A stretch of 64,000 nt of DNA from Allosphingosinicella sp. (GCA_030447665.1 JAUJOJ010000001.1:180058-244057); one strand, 5' to 3'; shown: positions 51,008 to 63,516, counted from the first letter of the stretch. The notes: generated from the letters alone by a model not told the origin. Made by a program: numbers and translations.

Positions 51008-54000
51008 TCAAAAACGAGTGCGAGCGCCCACGAAGAAGAAGCGCCCGACAGGGTTTACCGGATAAGCGCTGCGGTTGATGTAAGGCTCCTCGTTGGTGAG
51101 ATTATTGACGCCGCCGTAGAAGGTAAAGCGGTCGGTCGCATCGATGCTGAAGGAGATGTCGTGGACGAAGGTCTCGTCGACGATCACCGACCGCCCATAT
51201 TCGGTTTCGAACCGCTCGATCTCCACACCAGCCAAAGCCTGTTCGCCGATATATTGGACGCGGTAGGTGAACGAATAAGGCCCGTTGCTCCAGCTGGCGG
51301 AGCCCACCGCGGACCATTCTGGAAAGCCGGTCTCGAGGAGCTGCGGATCGACCAACGCTGGGTTCGTCGGGTCGAAGAAGCGGTTGACCTTCTCGGTCCA
51401 GTTGCCCGTCGCGCGGAGTGCGACGCGATTATCTCCGAGGGAGAAGGCATAAGCGATCGACGCGTCGACACCGGACGTCTCGAACCGGCCGAAGTTCAGC
51501 TGCGTCTGCCTCAGGAAGTTGAATCCCAGATTTGGACCACGAGTGAACAACGAGCAGAAATTGTTTGGGAATTGCTCGAGGTCGAAGCAGGCGTTGACGA
51601 TGTTCTGCGCCGTAACCGCTGCGATCGCATCCTCGATCTTGATGTCGTAATAGTCACCGCTCAGCGTCAACCCCGGAATGAAGCTTGGCTGGAGCACGAC
51701 ACCGGCTGTGATGGTTTTTGCGGTTTCTTCTTCGAGATCCGGATTTCCGCCGGTCGTTCCCGAAAAGCGAGCGGTGAGCGGATCGGTGAACCCCTCCGGA
51801 ATGCCGGCCGCGCGGCAATTCCTGATGCGGGTCGCGGCGTTGGGCGCATTGGCCCGCACAAGTCCGTTGATCACGTTCTGGTCGCAGGGGTCCGTCGGCC
51901 GGAAGACCGCGCCCTGCTGCGGCGAGAACAGCTCACTAATGTTCGGCGCGCGTACAGCTTGCGCGTAAGTGCCGCGGAACCTGATGTCGCGGAACGGAGC
52001 AAAGACGCCGTTGACGTTCCAGGTGAACGTACCTCCAACGGTGGAGTAGTCGGAATATCTGGCGGCACCGCCGACAGTGAGTTCGTGGAAGAACGGACGA
52101 TCGGCGAGGAGCGGCACGGACAGCTCGCCGAACACCTCCTTCACGTCGAACCTTCCGGACGTGTTGAAGAGCCGGGTCGTCGTATCGAACGTCAGGCGCT
52201 GCTTTCGTGGGTCGATGTCGCCGACGAAAGTGCCCGCCGGACCAGCAGGGGAACCGTTCGGCAGCAGCCCGAGCACGAGCGGATCGAAGCGGGTCCGACT
52301 TTTTTCCTCGCGATATTCGGCCCCGAGGGCGAACTGGACGGCACCGCCGGGCAGATTGAAAAAAGCTCCGCTGTCGCCATTGATCGCGGCCGAAAATACG
52401 ATCTGCTCCAGACGGGCATCCGTGGTCGTCGGCTCGGTAATGAAATCCGCAGCCTCCGCAGTCACGGAGTTCTCGCCATTGAACAGGTTGACCGGAACGC
52501 ACCCGCTGTTCGGCCCCGGCGTGAATGTGAAGAAACCCGGTGTAATCACTGGGAAGAACTCGCTGCCCGGATGGCGGCGAGTCGGATCCACGTTGGAAGC
52601 GCATGTCGGCTGGCCATTGGGGCCCGTCACGACATCGATCGCAGCAAAGAGCCGGTCAGGCAGGACTGACGAACTAGTCGTCACGTTGTCCGTGCGGCCG
52701 TAATTGCCGTAAACTTCATAGCGCAAGTTGGGCGTCAGTTCGCCGCGAGCGCCGACCACAGCGCGATAGGTGTCGCGGTCAGCGTCCGTGGTTGAGAGGA
52801 TGTCGAAAAAGTCCCTAGAGATGCGAAGACCTCGCGCCGCCACTGCGGCCGGGCGCAAGGCAACGGGGATGAAAGGGTTGTCGGCGCGGATCAAAAGCGA
52901 GTCGTAGAAACTGTTCGGCGCCGCCTGAGAGTAGCTTTCGCTGTGTACATATTTTGCTTCGGCAAAGACTTCGAATGCGGGTGAGAATTCGAAACTGCCG
53001 ATCAGATTCACATCGTAGCGCTCGTTCTGCGGAATGAGCGAGCCGATGTTCGTTCCCTCCGGTACGCCGTCGCCGCCGAACTGGTTGGCGCCCGTTGAGA
53101 TGATGCCGTCTCGGAACGGGCGGACGCCGCCGCCGGGAGTCGAGACGTAACAGCCGCCAAAACGGTTGCCGATAAAGGATTCGTCGCAATCGTTGATGCC
53201 GTTGCCATTCAAATCGAGCCGGAAATCACCGAAGTCGGCACGCTGGATCAGCCCCGCCGCGGAGCTGATCGCGAAGGTGGGGAACGGCGCAATCGCCAGC
53301 GTAGGGGCATTGGCTGCCCTGTCAATCAGCGCCTGCTCAGCGGCAGTCGGAGTGACGCCGGGGAAAAAGGTGGCGAACTGAGCCGCTGTGGGAATAACCA
53401 AACCAAAGGGAAAGCGACCTGCCGCTATGCTGAACCGCCTTTGGAAATTCGGGGTTGCGGCCGTGATGTCACCCACCTGAAATCGGCGAGCTGGATTAGC
53501 GTAGGTTCCGCCAACATTTGCCTGAATATTGTCGCGGGTGAAGTCGCGAGATCCGGCCCGGAGCTCCTCGCCCCGATTGTAGGAGCCGGCAATGACGATG
53601 TTGCCGCGATCGTCGGCGAAGTTGCGCCCGGTAACGCCCTGCAGCGAAAAGGTGCGGCCATCGCCCTCCTCCGAGATGCCGACCTGAGCGGAGATTTCGC
53701 TTCCCTCGTAGTTCTGGCGCAGCCTGAAGTTGACCACGCCCGTCACCGCATCCGCACCATAGATGGCCGATGCGCCGCCGGTCAGAACGTCGACGCTTTC
53801 GATCAGAGCCGTGGGGATGGTGGAAACGTCAACCGTTTGTGTGCCCACCACGCCCGACACGTGCCGGCGGCCGTTGACGAGCACCAGCGTCCGATTTGCG
53901 CCGAGACCCCGAAGGTTGAGCGTTGCCTGGCCAGTTGTGCCGCCAGGGATCGACGCGGGCCCGCGCTCCAGCGAGTCCGCTATACTCGTTGAAGAGACGA

Positions 54001-54340
54001 GTGCCGGGACTTCGCGCAAGGTTTCCGCGATGTCGATTTGGCCGCTGCTGCGGAAGTCCGCGGCTGTGACGGTGACCACGGGCGAAGGAGCGGTTGCGTT
54101 CGGGTCACGGGCAATGCGCGATCCGGTGACAACGATGTCGCCTGCCTGCGTGGGGCTGGGCTCGCCTGCCTGGGCGGTGCCGGTCTGGGCCTCGTCTAGC
54201 TGCTCCGTTGGCTGGACCGGAAGCGCCGGCTCTTGAGTCGGGCTTGCCTGAGCAAGAGCGGCCTGCGGGAAAGCGGCGGCGGCAAGGGCCAGCACGGAAG
54301 CCGCAGTCGAAAGACTGCGAAATGAATTGAAAGAGCCCAT
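51008..54340 (-). CDS. TonB-dependent outer membrane receptor
   Basis: 1110 residues, intact. Signal peptide (STAASVLALAAAAFPQAALA), then a Gln/Thr-rich head and GDIVVTGSRIARDPN. The plug domain has VTVTAADFRSSGQIDIAETL, LNLRGLGANRTLVLVNGRRH and VDVLTGGASAIYGADAVTGV. A barrel of about 850 residues ends VGRFFFVGARTRF with the terminal aromatic expected for outer-membrane insertion. Two Cys pairs lie in extracellular-type loops. It belongs to the large Sphingomonas receptor type; the substrate is not readable. It stands alone without sensor or transporter partners. The ATG at 54340 has GGGGAAAG upstream. Confidence 0.93.
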   Translation of the reverse strand: MGSFNSFRSLSTAASVLALAAAAFPQAALAQASPTQEPALPVQPTEQLDEAQTGTAQAGEPSPTQAGDIVVTGSRIARDPNATAPSPVVTVTAADFRSSGQIDIAETLREVPALVSSTSIADSLERGPASIPGGTTGQATLNLRGLGANRTLVLVNGRRHVSGVVGTQTVDVSTIPTALIESVDVLTGGASAIYGADAVTGVVNFRLRQNYEGSEISAQVGISEEGDGRTFSLQGVTGRNFADDRGNIVIAGSYNRGEELRAGSRDFTRDNIQANVGGTYANPARRFQVGDITAATPNFQRRFSIAAGRFPFGLVIPTAAQFATFFPGVTPTAAEQALIDRAANAPTLAIAPFPTFAISSAAGLIQRADFGDFRLDLNGNGINDCDESFIGNRFGGCYVSTPGGGVRPFRDGIISTGANQFGGDGVPEGTNIGSLIPQNERYDVNLIGSFEFSPAFEVFAEAKYVHSESYSQAAPNSFYDSLLIRADNPFIPVALRPAAVAARGLRISRDFFDILSTTDADRDTYRAVVGARGELTPNLRYEVYGNYGRTDNVTTSSSVLPDRLFAAIDVVTGPNGQPTCASNVDPTRRHPGSEFFPVITPGFFTFTPGPNSGCVPVNLFNGENSVTAEAADFITEPTTTDARLEQIVFSAAINGDSGAFFNLPGGAVQFALGAEYREEKSRTRFDPLVLGLLPNGSPAGPAGTFVGDIDPRKQRLTFDTTTRLFNTSGRFDVKEVFGELSVPLLADRPFFHELTVGGAARYSDYSTVGGTFTWNVNGVFAPFRDIRFRGTYAQAVRAPNISELFSPQQGAVFRPTDPCDQNVINGLVRANAPNAATRIRNCRAAGIPEGFTDPLTARFSGTTGGNPDLEEETAKTITAGVVLQPSFIPGLTLSGDYYDIKIEDAIAAVTAQNIVNACFDLEQFPNNFCSLFTRGPNLGFNFLRQTQLNFGRFETSGVDASIAYAFSLGDNRVALRATGNWTEKVNRFFDPTNPALVDPQLLETGFPEWSAVGSASWSNGPYSFTYRVQYIGEQALAGVEIERFETEYGRSVIVDETFVHDISFSIDATDRFTFYGGVNNLTNEEPYINRSAYPVNPVGRFFFVGARTRF

Positions 54341-54607
54341 CGACTTTCCCCTATTGTATCGACGTGGGAGCCATGCAGCGGGAGCCTGGCCCATTCAGGA
54401 AGGCAGGACCCCGCGAACACGCTCCTCGGTTAAAGCGGTCATCCCAGGGCCAGCTTAGGGGTCCGGGGCCAAAAAAAGCGCTAAAACCGCTCTCGGGCAG
54501 ATTCGATCAAGAGCTTGGCCGTGTCGCAAAAATGACACAGCCGACGCCCTTCCGAGCGCCGGCTGTGCTGTAAGACTCCACCGACCTTCAGTCGGATCCA
54601 AATTCAC

Positions 54608-54632
54608 GTTCAAGGCTGATCCAGCCTTGAAC
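54608..54632. terminator. Hairpin 4 bases after ahcY
   Basis: GTTCAAGGCTG and CAGCCTTGAAC form a perfect 11-bp stem with loop ATC directly downstream of the ahcY stop. No T-tract follows on the minus strand, so it may be a repeat-type hairpin rather than a classical terminator. A related hairpin is at 63532-63577. Upstream, 54535-54573 holds a weaker CACAGCCG/CGGCTGTG stem. Confidence 0.55.
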
Positions 54633-54636
54633 GATC

Positions 54637-56282
<1,646 letters not shown>

Positions 56283-56289
56283 GTGCCCG

Positions 56290-56846
56290 TCAGGCGGTGC
56301 CGAAGCCGGCGTTCAGCAGCCGCGTATCGATGCCCGCGCTGCTGAAGGCGCTTGCCCAGCGTGACCCGACGTCGCACCCGTAGAGCAGCTCCTCGCTGCC
56401 GGCCGTGGCGAACCAGCCGTTGGAGCAGAGCTCCTGCTCGAGCTGCCCGGCCCCCATCCCGCATAGCCGAGCGCCACCAGCCAGCGGGTCGGGCCCTTCC
56501 TCCGCAATCGCCCTGAGGATGTCGAGCGTGCCCGTCAGCACCCATTTGCCGGCGACGTGGACGCTTCCTCGCCGCCCCAATCGGCCGAATGGATGATGAA
56601 GCCTCGCTGCGGCTCGACCGGACCCCCGGCATGGATTGCCACGTCGGGTGCGACACCGGGCTCGATGTCGAGCTGCTTCAGAAGATCGTGGAAGGTGATG
56701 CGCGGCATGATCCGCCCGAGGCCGATGCCGAGCGCCCCATCCTCGTCATGGACACACATCGCGATGACGGCGCGCTCGAAGCGGGGATCGCCCATGCCCG
56801 GCATGGCAAGAAGAAACTGGCCGCTGAGGAACTTGGGTTCGTCCAT
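56290..56846 (-). CDS. AlgH/YqgE family protein (frameshifts)
   Basis: About 185 residues. The start MDEPKFLSGQFLLAMPGMGD carries the family's FLxGQFLLAMPxMxDPRF pattern, followed by RAVIAMCVHDEDGALGIGLG and HAGGPVEPQRGFIIHSADW. The frame changes near 56565 (a lost A; GEESVHVAGKWVLTG restored) and shows a compensated pair around 56455-56480 (TRWLVALGYAGWGAGQLEQE restored). The end is NAGFGTA. Function is unclear (transcription or envelope regulation has been proposed for AlgH). Confidence 0.87.
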
Positions 56847-56924
56847 TTCCCGCCTATAGGCGGGGCGCGGCGGCCCTGCTAGAGCCGCCGCCGTTCCAAA
56901 CAGGCCATGCGAAAGGAAGAGGCA

Positions 56925-57407
56925 ATGAGCATCAATGTCGGCGACCGGGTTCCTCAGAAGACCTTCATCAAAGCAACCGGCGAGGGGCCGCAGCCGGTGA
57001 ACTCGGACGAATATTTCCGCGGCCGCCGCATTGCCCTTTTCTCGGTTCCCGGAGCCTTCACCCCCACCTGTTCGGCCAAGCACCTTCCCGGCTTCATCGA
57101 CAAGGCCGAAGACCTCAAGGCCAAAGGAGTGGACGAGATCGCCTGCACCGCCGTCAACGATGCGTTCGTGATGGGCGCCTGGGCGCAAAGCAGCGGCGCG
57201 GCCGACAAGGTGACCATGCTCTCGGATGGCAATGGCGAGTTCGCCCAGGCGCTCGGCCTCACCATGGATGGCTCGAAATACGGCATGGGCACGCGCGGCC
57301 AGCGCTTCTCGATGATCGTCAACGACGGGGTGGTCGAGCAGCTCAACGTGGAGGAGCCCGGCGCGTTCAACGTCAGCAGCGCCGATTACATGCTCGAACG
57401 TCTTTGA
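56925..57407 (+). CDS. Peroxiredoxin of the Prx5 type
   Basis: 160 residues. The peroxidatic Cys lies in FSVPGAFTPTCSAKHLPGF, with the conserved Pro, Thr and later Arg. A possible resolving Cys is in VDEIACTAVNDAFVMGAW. GMGTRGQRFSMIVNDGVVEQ is typical of bacterial Prx5. It reduces peroxides with thioredoxin or glutaredoxin in the cytosol. The ATG at 56925 has AGGAAGAGG upstream. It diverges from algH over 78 bases. Confidence 0.93.
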   Translation: MSINVGDRVPQKTFIKATGEGPQPVNSDEYFRGRRIALFSVPGAFTPTCSAKHLPGFIDKAEDLKAKGVDEIACTAVNDAFVMGAWAQSSGAADKVTMLSDGNGEFAQALGLTMDGSKYGMGTRGQRFSMIVNDGVVEQLNVEEPGAFNVSSADYMLERL

Positions 57408-57533
57408 CGCCGCACCTCCGCAGGCCGTGAACTCGTTTCCGGCCCTCCCGCTTTTTCTTATTGCGCGGCAGGGAAACAAGCACCGGCCGTAAGCATTTGA
57501 TCGGCAAAACTTGTGCTGATTCAGGAGAGTTGG

Positions 57534-57821
57534 ATGGCGGCGAGCTCCTCACCAGGGGACACGGAGTCGAGAGCCGGCGCGCCAGTGGCGGGCATCGGTG
57601 GGAGCAACGAGGACGACGCCGCAACCGTGGCGGGCGGCTCGCAGTGGAATCCGCTGACCGCCGCCGCCCTGGTCGGCGGCGCGATGGCGGCAACGGCGGG
57701 AGCCTATCTCGGCGCCAAGGCGATCGCGCGGCGAAACGCCGGCAAGGACGGGCGCATCAATTCGGTCCTTTGCACCGCGATCACCGCTGGGGACATGGCC
57801 GTCCCGAAAAGCCCGGAATGA
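57534..57821 (+). CDS. Small membrane protein
   Basis: 95 residues. A polar, probably disordered head (AASSSPGDTESRAGAPVAGI) is followed by one hydrophobic Gly/Ala-rich helix (LTAAALVGGAMAATAGAYLG), a basic segment (AKAIARRNAGKDGR) and a less conserved tail. AGGAGAG precedes the ATG at 57534. The design resembles the protein at 38514-38741. Unknown function. Confidence 0.6.
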   Translation: MAASSSPGDTESRAGAPVAGIGGSNEDDAATVAGGSQWNPLTAAALVGGAMAATAGAYLGAKAIARRNAGKDGRINSVLCTAITAGDMAVPKSPE

Positions 57822-57842
57822 GCTCGGGCCGGCTGCGAGCGT

Positions 57843-58025
57843 CGCTAGGGCGTATCGACATTCAGCTTTAGAGCCCTCTCCCTTAAGGGAGAGGGTTGGG
57901 TGAGGGTGTCGGATGCTGGTGATTGTAGTCGGAGATAGACGCTCGCTGAACGCTCGCTCCCCCTCACCCTACCCTCTCCCCGCCGGGGAGAGGGAATATG
58001 TGCTGAATGTCGATACGCCCTAGCG
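57843..58025. repeat. 183-bp MITE-like element with perfect 24-bp inverted ends
   Basis: CGCTAGGGCGTATCGACATT plus CAGC (57843-57866) is repeated exactly in reverse complement at 58002-58025. Inside, two G/C hairpins (CCCTCTCCC...GGGAGAGGG, and CCCTCTCCCC...GGGGAGAGGG) with G-rich tails resemble the repeat at 6911-7010. The right end supplies the TAG stop of the YbjN gene. No open frame or flanking target duplication of obvious size was found. Confidence 0.9.
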
Positions 58026-58571
58026 CGGACTAGCCTCCAGCGGTCTCAGAACCTGCGCCGCGAACTGGTCGGCCTGGTTGGCGAAGACGAGGAGATTGAC
58101 GGCCAAGTTGCCGCGCACGAAGCCATAATCGGCGGTCAGATAACGCTGCAGCGCCGGGCGCCCGTCGGCTGCGACGAACGCCTTGCCAAAGCTGTACCGC
58201 TGGTTGAACGAGGCGATCGCCTGCGCCGTTTTTTCCGGCGGCGCATTGGCGATGCGCGTCCAGAAGGACTGGATGCTGAGCGCCTTGCAGGCGCCGGCCG
58301 CGTCGCACGAGCTCAGGATCAAGGTCGCCCGCCGGTTGTTCGGAAAGGTGACGAGCAGCGCCGGCCGTGCCGCCTGGCCCGAGCGCTGGAAACGGGCGCC
58401 GATAGCCGTCAGCACGGGCTCCACCGTGGCATAGCTGAAATTCGCCAGCAGCTGCGCATTGTCGGGCGCATTCGGAGCCCAGCGCGGCGGAGGGGCGGCT
58501 TGGGCAGTGAGGGCCGAAGGTGTCATCGAAAGCGCGGCAAGCCCCGCAAATCCGATCATCACCAGCCGCAT
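58020..58571 (-). CDS. YbjN-domain exported protein
   Basis: 183 residues. Signal peptide ([20 protein letters not shown], then TAQA). The YbjN-like region runs [51 protein letters not shown] and [20 protein letters not shown]. Its stop codon comes from the right end of the repeat at 57843-58025, and the last residues may be altered. The start overlaps the M2 peptidase gene by 13 bases, so the two are likely co-transcribed. YbjN proteins are linked to motility and stress phenotypes, mechanism unknown. Confidence 0.82.
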   Translation of the reverse strand: MRLVMIGFAGLAALSMTPSALTAQAAPPPRWAPNAPDNAQLLANFSYATVEPVLTAIGARFQRSGQAARPALLVTFPNNRRATLILSSCDAAGACKALSIQSFWTRIANAPPEKTAQAIASFNQRYSFGKAFVAADGRPALQRYLTADYGFVRGNLAVNLLVFANQADQFAAQVLRPLEASPR

Positions 58572-60426
58572 TTGCGGCCCCTATTCTGCTCCTGAAGCCA
58601 GCTCATCAGCGGCCGGAAATATTCGATCATCGCTTCGCCCGACATTTCCCGAGTGCCGGTGAAGGCTTCGAGCGCGTCGGGCCACGGCCGGGATGCGCCC
58701 ATTTCCAGCATCGCGTTGAGGCGCCGTCCGACTTCCTTGTTGCCGTAGAAGGAGCAGCGGTGGAGAGGGCCTTCCAGCCGGCCTGGTCGCAGGCCGCCTT
58801 GTAGAACTGGAACTGCAGGATCCGCGCGAGGAAGTAGCGCGTGTAGGGCGTGCTGGCGGGCACGTGATATTTGGCGCCCGGATCGAATTCCGCCTCCGTC
58901 CGCTGCCCCGGCGGCGCGATGCCCTGATATTGCAGCCTGAGGTCGTTCCAGCCCTGGTTGTAGGCGCCGGCCGCGATCTGGCCGTTGAACACGTTCCAGC
59001 GCCACTTGTCGACGAGCAGCCCGAACGGCAGGAACGCCACCTTGTCCATTGCCTGGCGAAGAAGAAGCCCCGTGTCCTTGTCGGCCGACGGCACCCGATC
59101 CTTGTCGAGCAGGCCCACCTGAACGAGATATTCCGGCGTCACCGAAAGCGCGATCATGTCGCCGATCGCCTCGTGGAAGCCGTCGTTCGCGCTGTTGAGA
59201 TACAGATAGGGCTGCTTGTTGTAGGCGCGCTGGTAGAAATTGTGGCCGAGCTCGTGATGGACGGTCACGAAATCGTCCGCATTCACCTTGGTGCACATCT
59301 TGATCCGCAGATCCTCGACATTGTCAACGTCCCAGGCCGAGGCGTGACAGACTACCTCGCGGTCGCGCGGCGCAGTGATCATCGAGCGCTTCCAGAAGCT
59401 CTCCGGGAGCGGCGCGAACCCCAATGAGGTGAAGAACCGCTCGCCGGTGCGCACGATCTTCTCCGGCGTATATTTCTGCTTCACGAGGAGATCGGTGAGG
59501 TCGTAGCCGACGTCGCCGGCGCCCTTCGGGGCCACCACGTCGTAGATATTGCCCCATTCCTGCGCCCACATATTGCCGAGCAGGTCGGCGCGGATCGGAC
59601 CCGACTTGGGCTGGACCTGATCGCCATATTTCTGATTGAGCTTGGCGCGCGTGTAGCAGTGGAGCTGATCGTAGAGCGGCTTGACCTGACTCCACAATTT
59701 GTCGGTGAGCGCCGCGAATTGCTCGGGCGGCAGATCATATTGCGATCGCCACATCGCGCCGACGTCCGGATAGCCGAGCTCCTTGGCGCCCTGGTTGGCG
59801 ATCTCGACCATGCGGGCATAATCCGCCCTCATCGGCCGACCGACATTGCTGTGCCAGCTCGTCCACATCTCCCTGAGGTCCTCGGGGTCGCGGACGGTCC
59901 CCATCTTCTCCTCGAGGTCGTTGCCCGTCATCTCTTTGCCGTTAAGGGTCCCCCTGCCCTTGCCGTAGGTCGATTGGAGCCGCGTCGAGATGGTGTTGAG
60001 CTCGGCCGCGGCGCCGGGCGTCGTCGGCGCCGGCAGGACGAGGCCGCCGCGCAGGAAGTCGAGCTTGCGCCTGGTGTCGTCGTCCAGCCCCTCGACATCG
60101 GCGAAGCGGGCCGCTTCGTTGGCGAAGCGCACCCCCATTTCAGTGCCCAGCGTCCCGAAATGCGCGGCGAGCGCGTCGGTGTCGTCAGTGATGTAGGTCG
60201 CGTTCACCCACTGGGCGCGGCTGCTCATGACCGAGAAATCGGCAAGCTCCTTTTCCGCGCGCGCAACGAAGGCCCGCGCCTCTTCGGCAGTCGGCGCCGC
60301 GCTCCGCGGGGCAGGGGCAGGAGCGGCGGCAGCGGGGGATGCGGACGCCAGCTCCTGGTCCGCTGCCGCGGTCGTGCAGGCGGCGAGGCTGAATGCGAGG
60401 GCAAGCACGGATACGGTGGCTTTCAT
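58559..60426 (-). CDS. Periplasmic M2 dipeptidase (ACE-like) (one frameshift)
   Basis: About 622 residues. A lipoprotein signal ([18 protein letters not shown]) is followed by an Ala/Pro linker. The M2 body then has [38 protein letters not shown], the zinc motif [20 protein letters not shown] and [19 protein letters not shown] with the third ligand. The C-terminus changes frame near 58775 (DQAGWK to [20 protein letters not shown]) and ends QNRGRKCGW. Bacterial ACE homologues cleave dipeptides from peptide C-termini. It leads a pair with ybjN. Confidence 0.93.
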
Positions 60427-60487
60427 GGAAGCATCCTCGAAATCGTTATGGGTTGCGATCTATTCTGCGCCGCTGAACGGCAGCTGA

Positions 60488-61246
60488 TCAAGCGGCAAGG
60501 AAATCGGCGATCGCGCGGCCGAATTCCGGCTTGGTCACCGCGCTCATATGATTGCCTGGAATGCCAGCCACCCGTCCGTCCGGCAGGAGGTCCGCCAGCT
60601 CGCCCGCGGGCCCGTTATCCCGGTCATCGACACCCGCGAGCACCAGTGTCGGCATCGTGATGCGGCGGAGCTCAGCCTCGGTCGAATCGACGAAGCTGCC
60701 GAGGAGCGGAAGCAGCGCTTGCGGATCGCCCTTGGTGGTCTTGAGAAAGGCCTCCGCCAGCCATTCCGGCGAGCCGCGCTCGTGCGTGCCGAGGCCGGTG
60801 AGGATGCGCCGGAAATGCTCGGCTCGCCGCCCGACGTTCAGCATTCCCGGCAGGCCCATGCCGCTGATGATCAGCCGCCGGGGCGCCGCGCCCATGATCA
60901 CCATTCGCGCCGACGTTCGGCCTCCGAGCGAATAGCCGCCAAGGTCATAGTCCGTGAGGCCGAGATGCCGGATCAGGGCAAGCCCGTCATCGGCGAGGAC
61001 GTCGGGTGGATAGGAGCTCGGGTCGTGTGGCTTGGCGCTACGGCCGTGCGCGCGCAGATCGGGCGTGATGACCCTGAACCCGCGCCCGGCGATCTCGGCG
61101 GTGTGGCCGAAGCGGATCCAGTTCGTGTCCGCGTCCGAGAAAAGGCCGTGGAGGAGGAGCACCGGCCGGCCTTCGCCCAGCTCGTACCAGACGAGTTCGG
61201 CGCCGTCGGGCGCGGCGAAGCTGTGCTTAGTCGGGGAGCTTGCCAA
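60488..61246 (-). CDS. Alpha/beta hydrolase
   Basis: 252 residues. The oxyanion strand is RPVLLLHGLFSDADTNWIRF, the nucleophile Ser lies in DYDLGGYSLGGRTSARMVIM, the Asp region in LVLAGVDDRDNGP and the His in GIPGNHMSAVTKPEF. The substrate is unknown; esterase or lactonase activity is possible. It starts with TTG at 61246 (MASSPTKHSF) inside the end of the GFA gene, so translation is likely coupled. A later in-frame ATG would cut into the conserved first strand. Confidence 0.88.
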   Translation of the reverse strand: MASSPTKHSFAAPDGAELVWYELGEGRPVLLLHGLFSDADTNWIRFGHTAEIAGRGFRVITPDLRAHGRSAKPHDPSSYPPDVLADDGLALIRHLGLTDYDLGGYSLGGRTSARMVIMGAAPRRLIISGMGLPGMLNVGRRAEHFRRILTGLGTHERGSPEWLAEAFLKTTKGDPQALLPLLGSFVDSTEAELRRITMPTLVLAGVDDRDNGPAGELADLLPDGRVAGIPGNHMSAVTKPEFGRAIADFLAA

Positions 61247-61673
61247 CCGTCTTCATCCAGAGATCGACCAGCCGTTGATGCTCGTCCGAGCGCATTTCCG
61301 GCAGCCCCTCCGTGTCGAGCCAAGCGCGGTGCATGCTCTCGACGCCGAAATGATGCTTGGCCTTGTAGCGCGAGGGATCGTCGAACGTACCGACGATCAG
61401 GTCCATCTTCCCGCTACTCCCTTGAGTGAATTCGAACGTCAGCGACGTCCCGCAGGAGGAGCAGAAGCCGCGGCGGGCGAACGGTGAAGACTGGTAGTAA
61501 TCGGGCTCACCCTCCCAGCGGACATTCTCCTCCCTGACGTTCTTCATCGCCAGGCTGACGTTGCCGCTCGACCGCTGGCACATGCGGCAGTGACAGAGAT
61601 AGGCGTCGTCATTCTCGATCTCGGCCGTGTAGCGGACCTTCCCGCACATGCAGCCGCCCGTCACTATGCTCAC
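61227..61673 (-). CDS. GFA-family (Mss4-like) zinc protein
   Basis: 148 residues. Zinc-binding cysteines are in VTGGCMCGKVRYTAEI, LCHCRMCQRSSGNVS and RRGFCSSCGTSLTFEF. The fold is that of glutathione-dependent formaldehyde-activating-like proteins; most members have unknown substrates and bind zinc in an Mss4-like fold. It overlaps the hydrolase start by 20 bases and the toxin gene by 4, so the toxin-antitoxin pair, GFA gene and hydrolase may share a transcript. Confidence 0.87.
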   Translation of the reverse strand: MSIVTGGCMCGKVRYTAEIENDDAYLCHCRMCQRSSGNVSLAMKNVREENVRWEGEPDYYQSSPFARRGFCSSCGTSLTFEFTQGSSGKMDLIVGTFDDPSRYKAKHHFGVESMHRAWLDTEGLPEMRSDEHQRLVDLWMKTVGKLPD

Positions 61674-62080
61674 GCAAATGCCTCCAGCATGTCTTCCAAA
61701 CCCCCGCGCGTGATAGCTCCAGCGAATTCAACATCCGCAGTGACGAGCCTGCAATTCTCGCGAACTGCCAATGCGAGATAGACGCAATCATATACCGGGT
61801 GACGCAGCCGGATCGACCAGTCGAAAGCATCCGCCACAAGGTCCGCGGATGGGTGCAGCGTCTCGAAAAAACGGGGCAGATCGGTCAGGTGCCTCTCCGC
61901 ATGCACGACGAGCAGCTCCGACCTTTTCACTTTCTTCCAGAAGGTGTTTGCTGCTTCGGCGAGAATCCAGTCCGGTGCGATGAGCGGATCGGGTATCGCC
62001 AGCAGGCGACGGGCTTCCTCGTTGCCCGGTTCGCGCACGAGGAATTTTACCGCCACACTCGCATCAACGACGAGCATCAT
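61670..62080 (-). CDS. PIN-domain ribonuclease toxin (VapC-like)
   Basis: 136 residues. The acidic catalytic residues are in MLVVDASVAVKFLVREPGNE (Asp), IAPDWILAEAANTFWKKV (Glu), HPVYDCVYLALAVRENCRLV (Asp) and TADVEFAGAI (Asp), a full PIN set. VapC toxins cut tRNA or rRNA. It overlaps the upstream antitoxin gene by 17 bases, the standard layout. The protein looks intact, so neutralisation depends on the antitoxin gene, which appears frameshifted. Confidence 0.9.
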   Translation of the reverse strand: MMLVVDASVAVKFLVREPGNEEARRLLAIPDPLIAPDWILAEAANTFWKKVKRSELLVVHAERHLTDLPRFFETLHPSADLVADAFDWSIRLRHPVYDCVYLALAVRENCRLVTADVEFAGAITRGGLEDMLEAFA

Positions 62081-62362
62081 CGTCAGTCCAGCCGTCGCCG
62101 ACCCGATCTCCGTGGCTGGTATCGCGATCCCAACGGATCAGAAGGGTGCTGTCGCTTGGCGCGACCGGCCCTTCCGGCGGTGTCATCGCCAATCCTCGTC
62201 AGACAAGCGGAGCAACTCCGCGCAGTTTTTTGGCGCTTTGGGCCGGTGAGTTTCGAGCAGTTCCCGGAGTTCCGCCTCGAGCGACCTGCCCTTCGCTTCT
62301 GCAGCCCTTCGAAAGGGCTCCAGCGTCCCATCTTTCAGCCGACGAATGACGACCTGTTCCAT
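62064..62362 (-). CDS. VapB/FitA-like antitoxin (one frameshift)
   Basis: The start MEQVVIRRLKDGTLEPFRRA, AEAKGRSLEAELRELLETH is a ribbon-helix-helix DNA-binding domain of FitA/VapB type. In the given sequence it stops after LLRLSDEDWR at 62183, 59 residues. One frame over, MTPPEGPVAPSDSTLLIRW continues to 62064 and looks like a toxin-wrapping tail (TLLIRxDRD is common in such antitoxins). A single lost base near 62185 would join both parts into about 99 residues. Alternatively there are two overlapping short genes. The start ATG lies 6 bases from a predicted -10 box. Confidence 0.78.
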
Positions 62363-62368
62363 GCCAAA

Positions 62369-63423
<1,055 letters not shown>

Positions 63424-63454
63424 CTGAATTCTCCAATGCTGCAGCCCGTCACAT

Positions 63455-63516
63455 AGGGCCTGATCGGCTGAGGTGGAAGCGCTACGCGCTTCCATCGAAG
63501 GCGTGAATCAGGCCCT
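63455..63516. repeat. 62-bp REP-like element, best copy
   Basis: AGGGCCTGAT and ATCAGGCCCT (10 bp, perfect) enclose a second stem GGAAGCGC/GCGCTTCC. This nested double hairpin is the clearest member of the family also seen at 15422, 20647 and 50895. It lies 32 bases upstream of the asd start. Confidence 0.85.

Noticed and set aside
54535-54573. CACAGCCG/CGGCTGTG stem as a terminator for ahcY
   Set aside because: Long loop, no T-tract, and a better hairpin lies right after the stop.
57843-58025. CRISPR array or insertion sequence
   Set aside because: No repeated spacer units and no transposase frame. Size and perfect ends fit a miniature element only.
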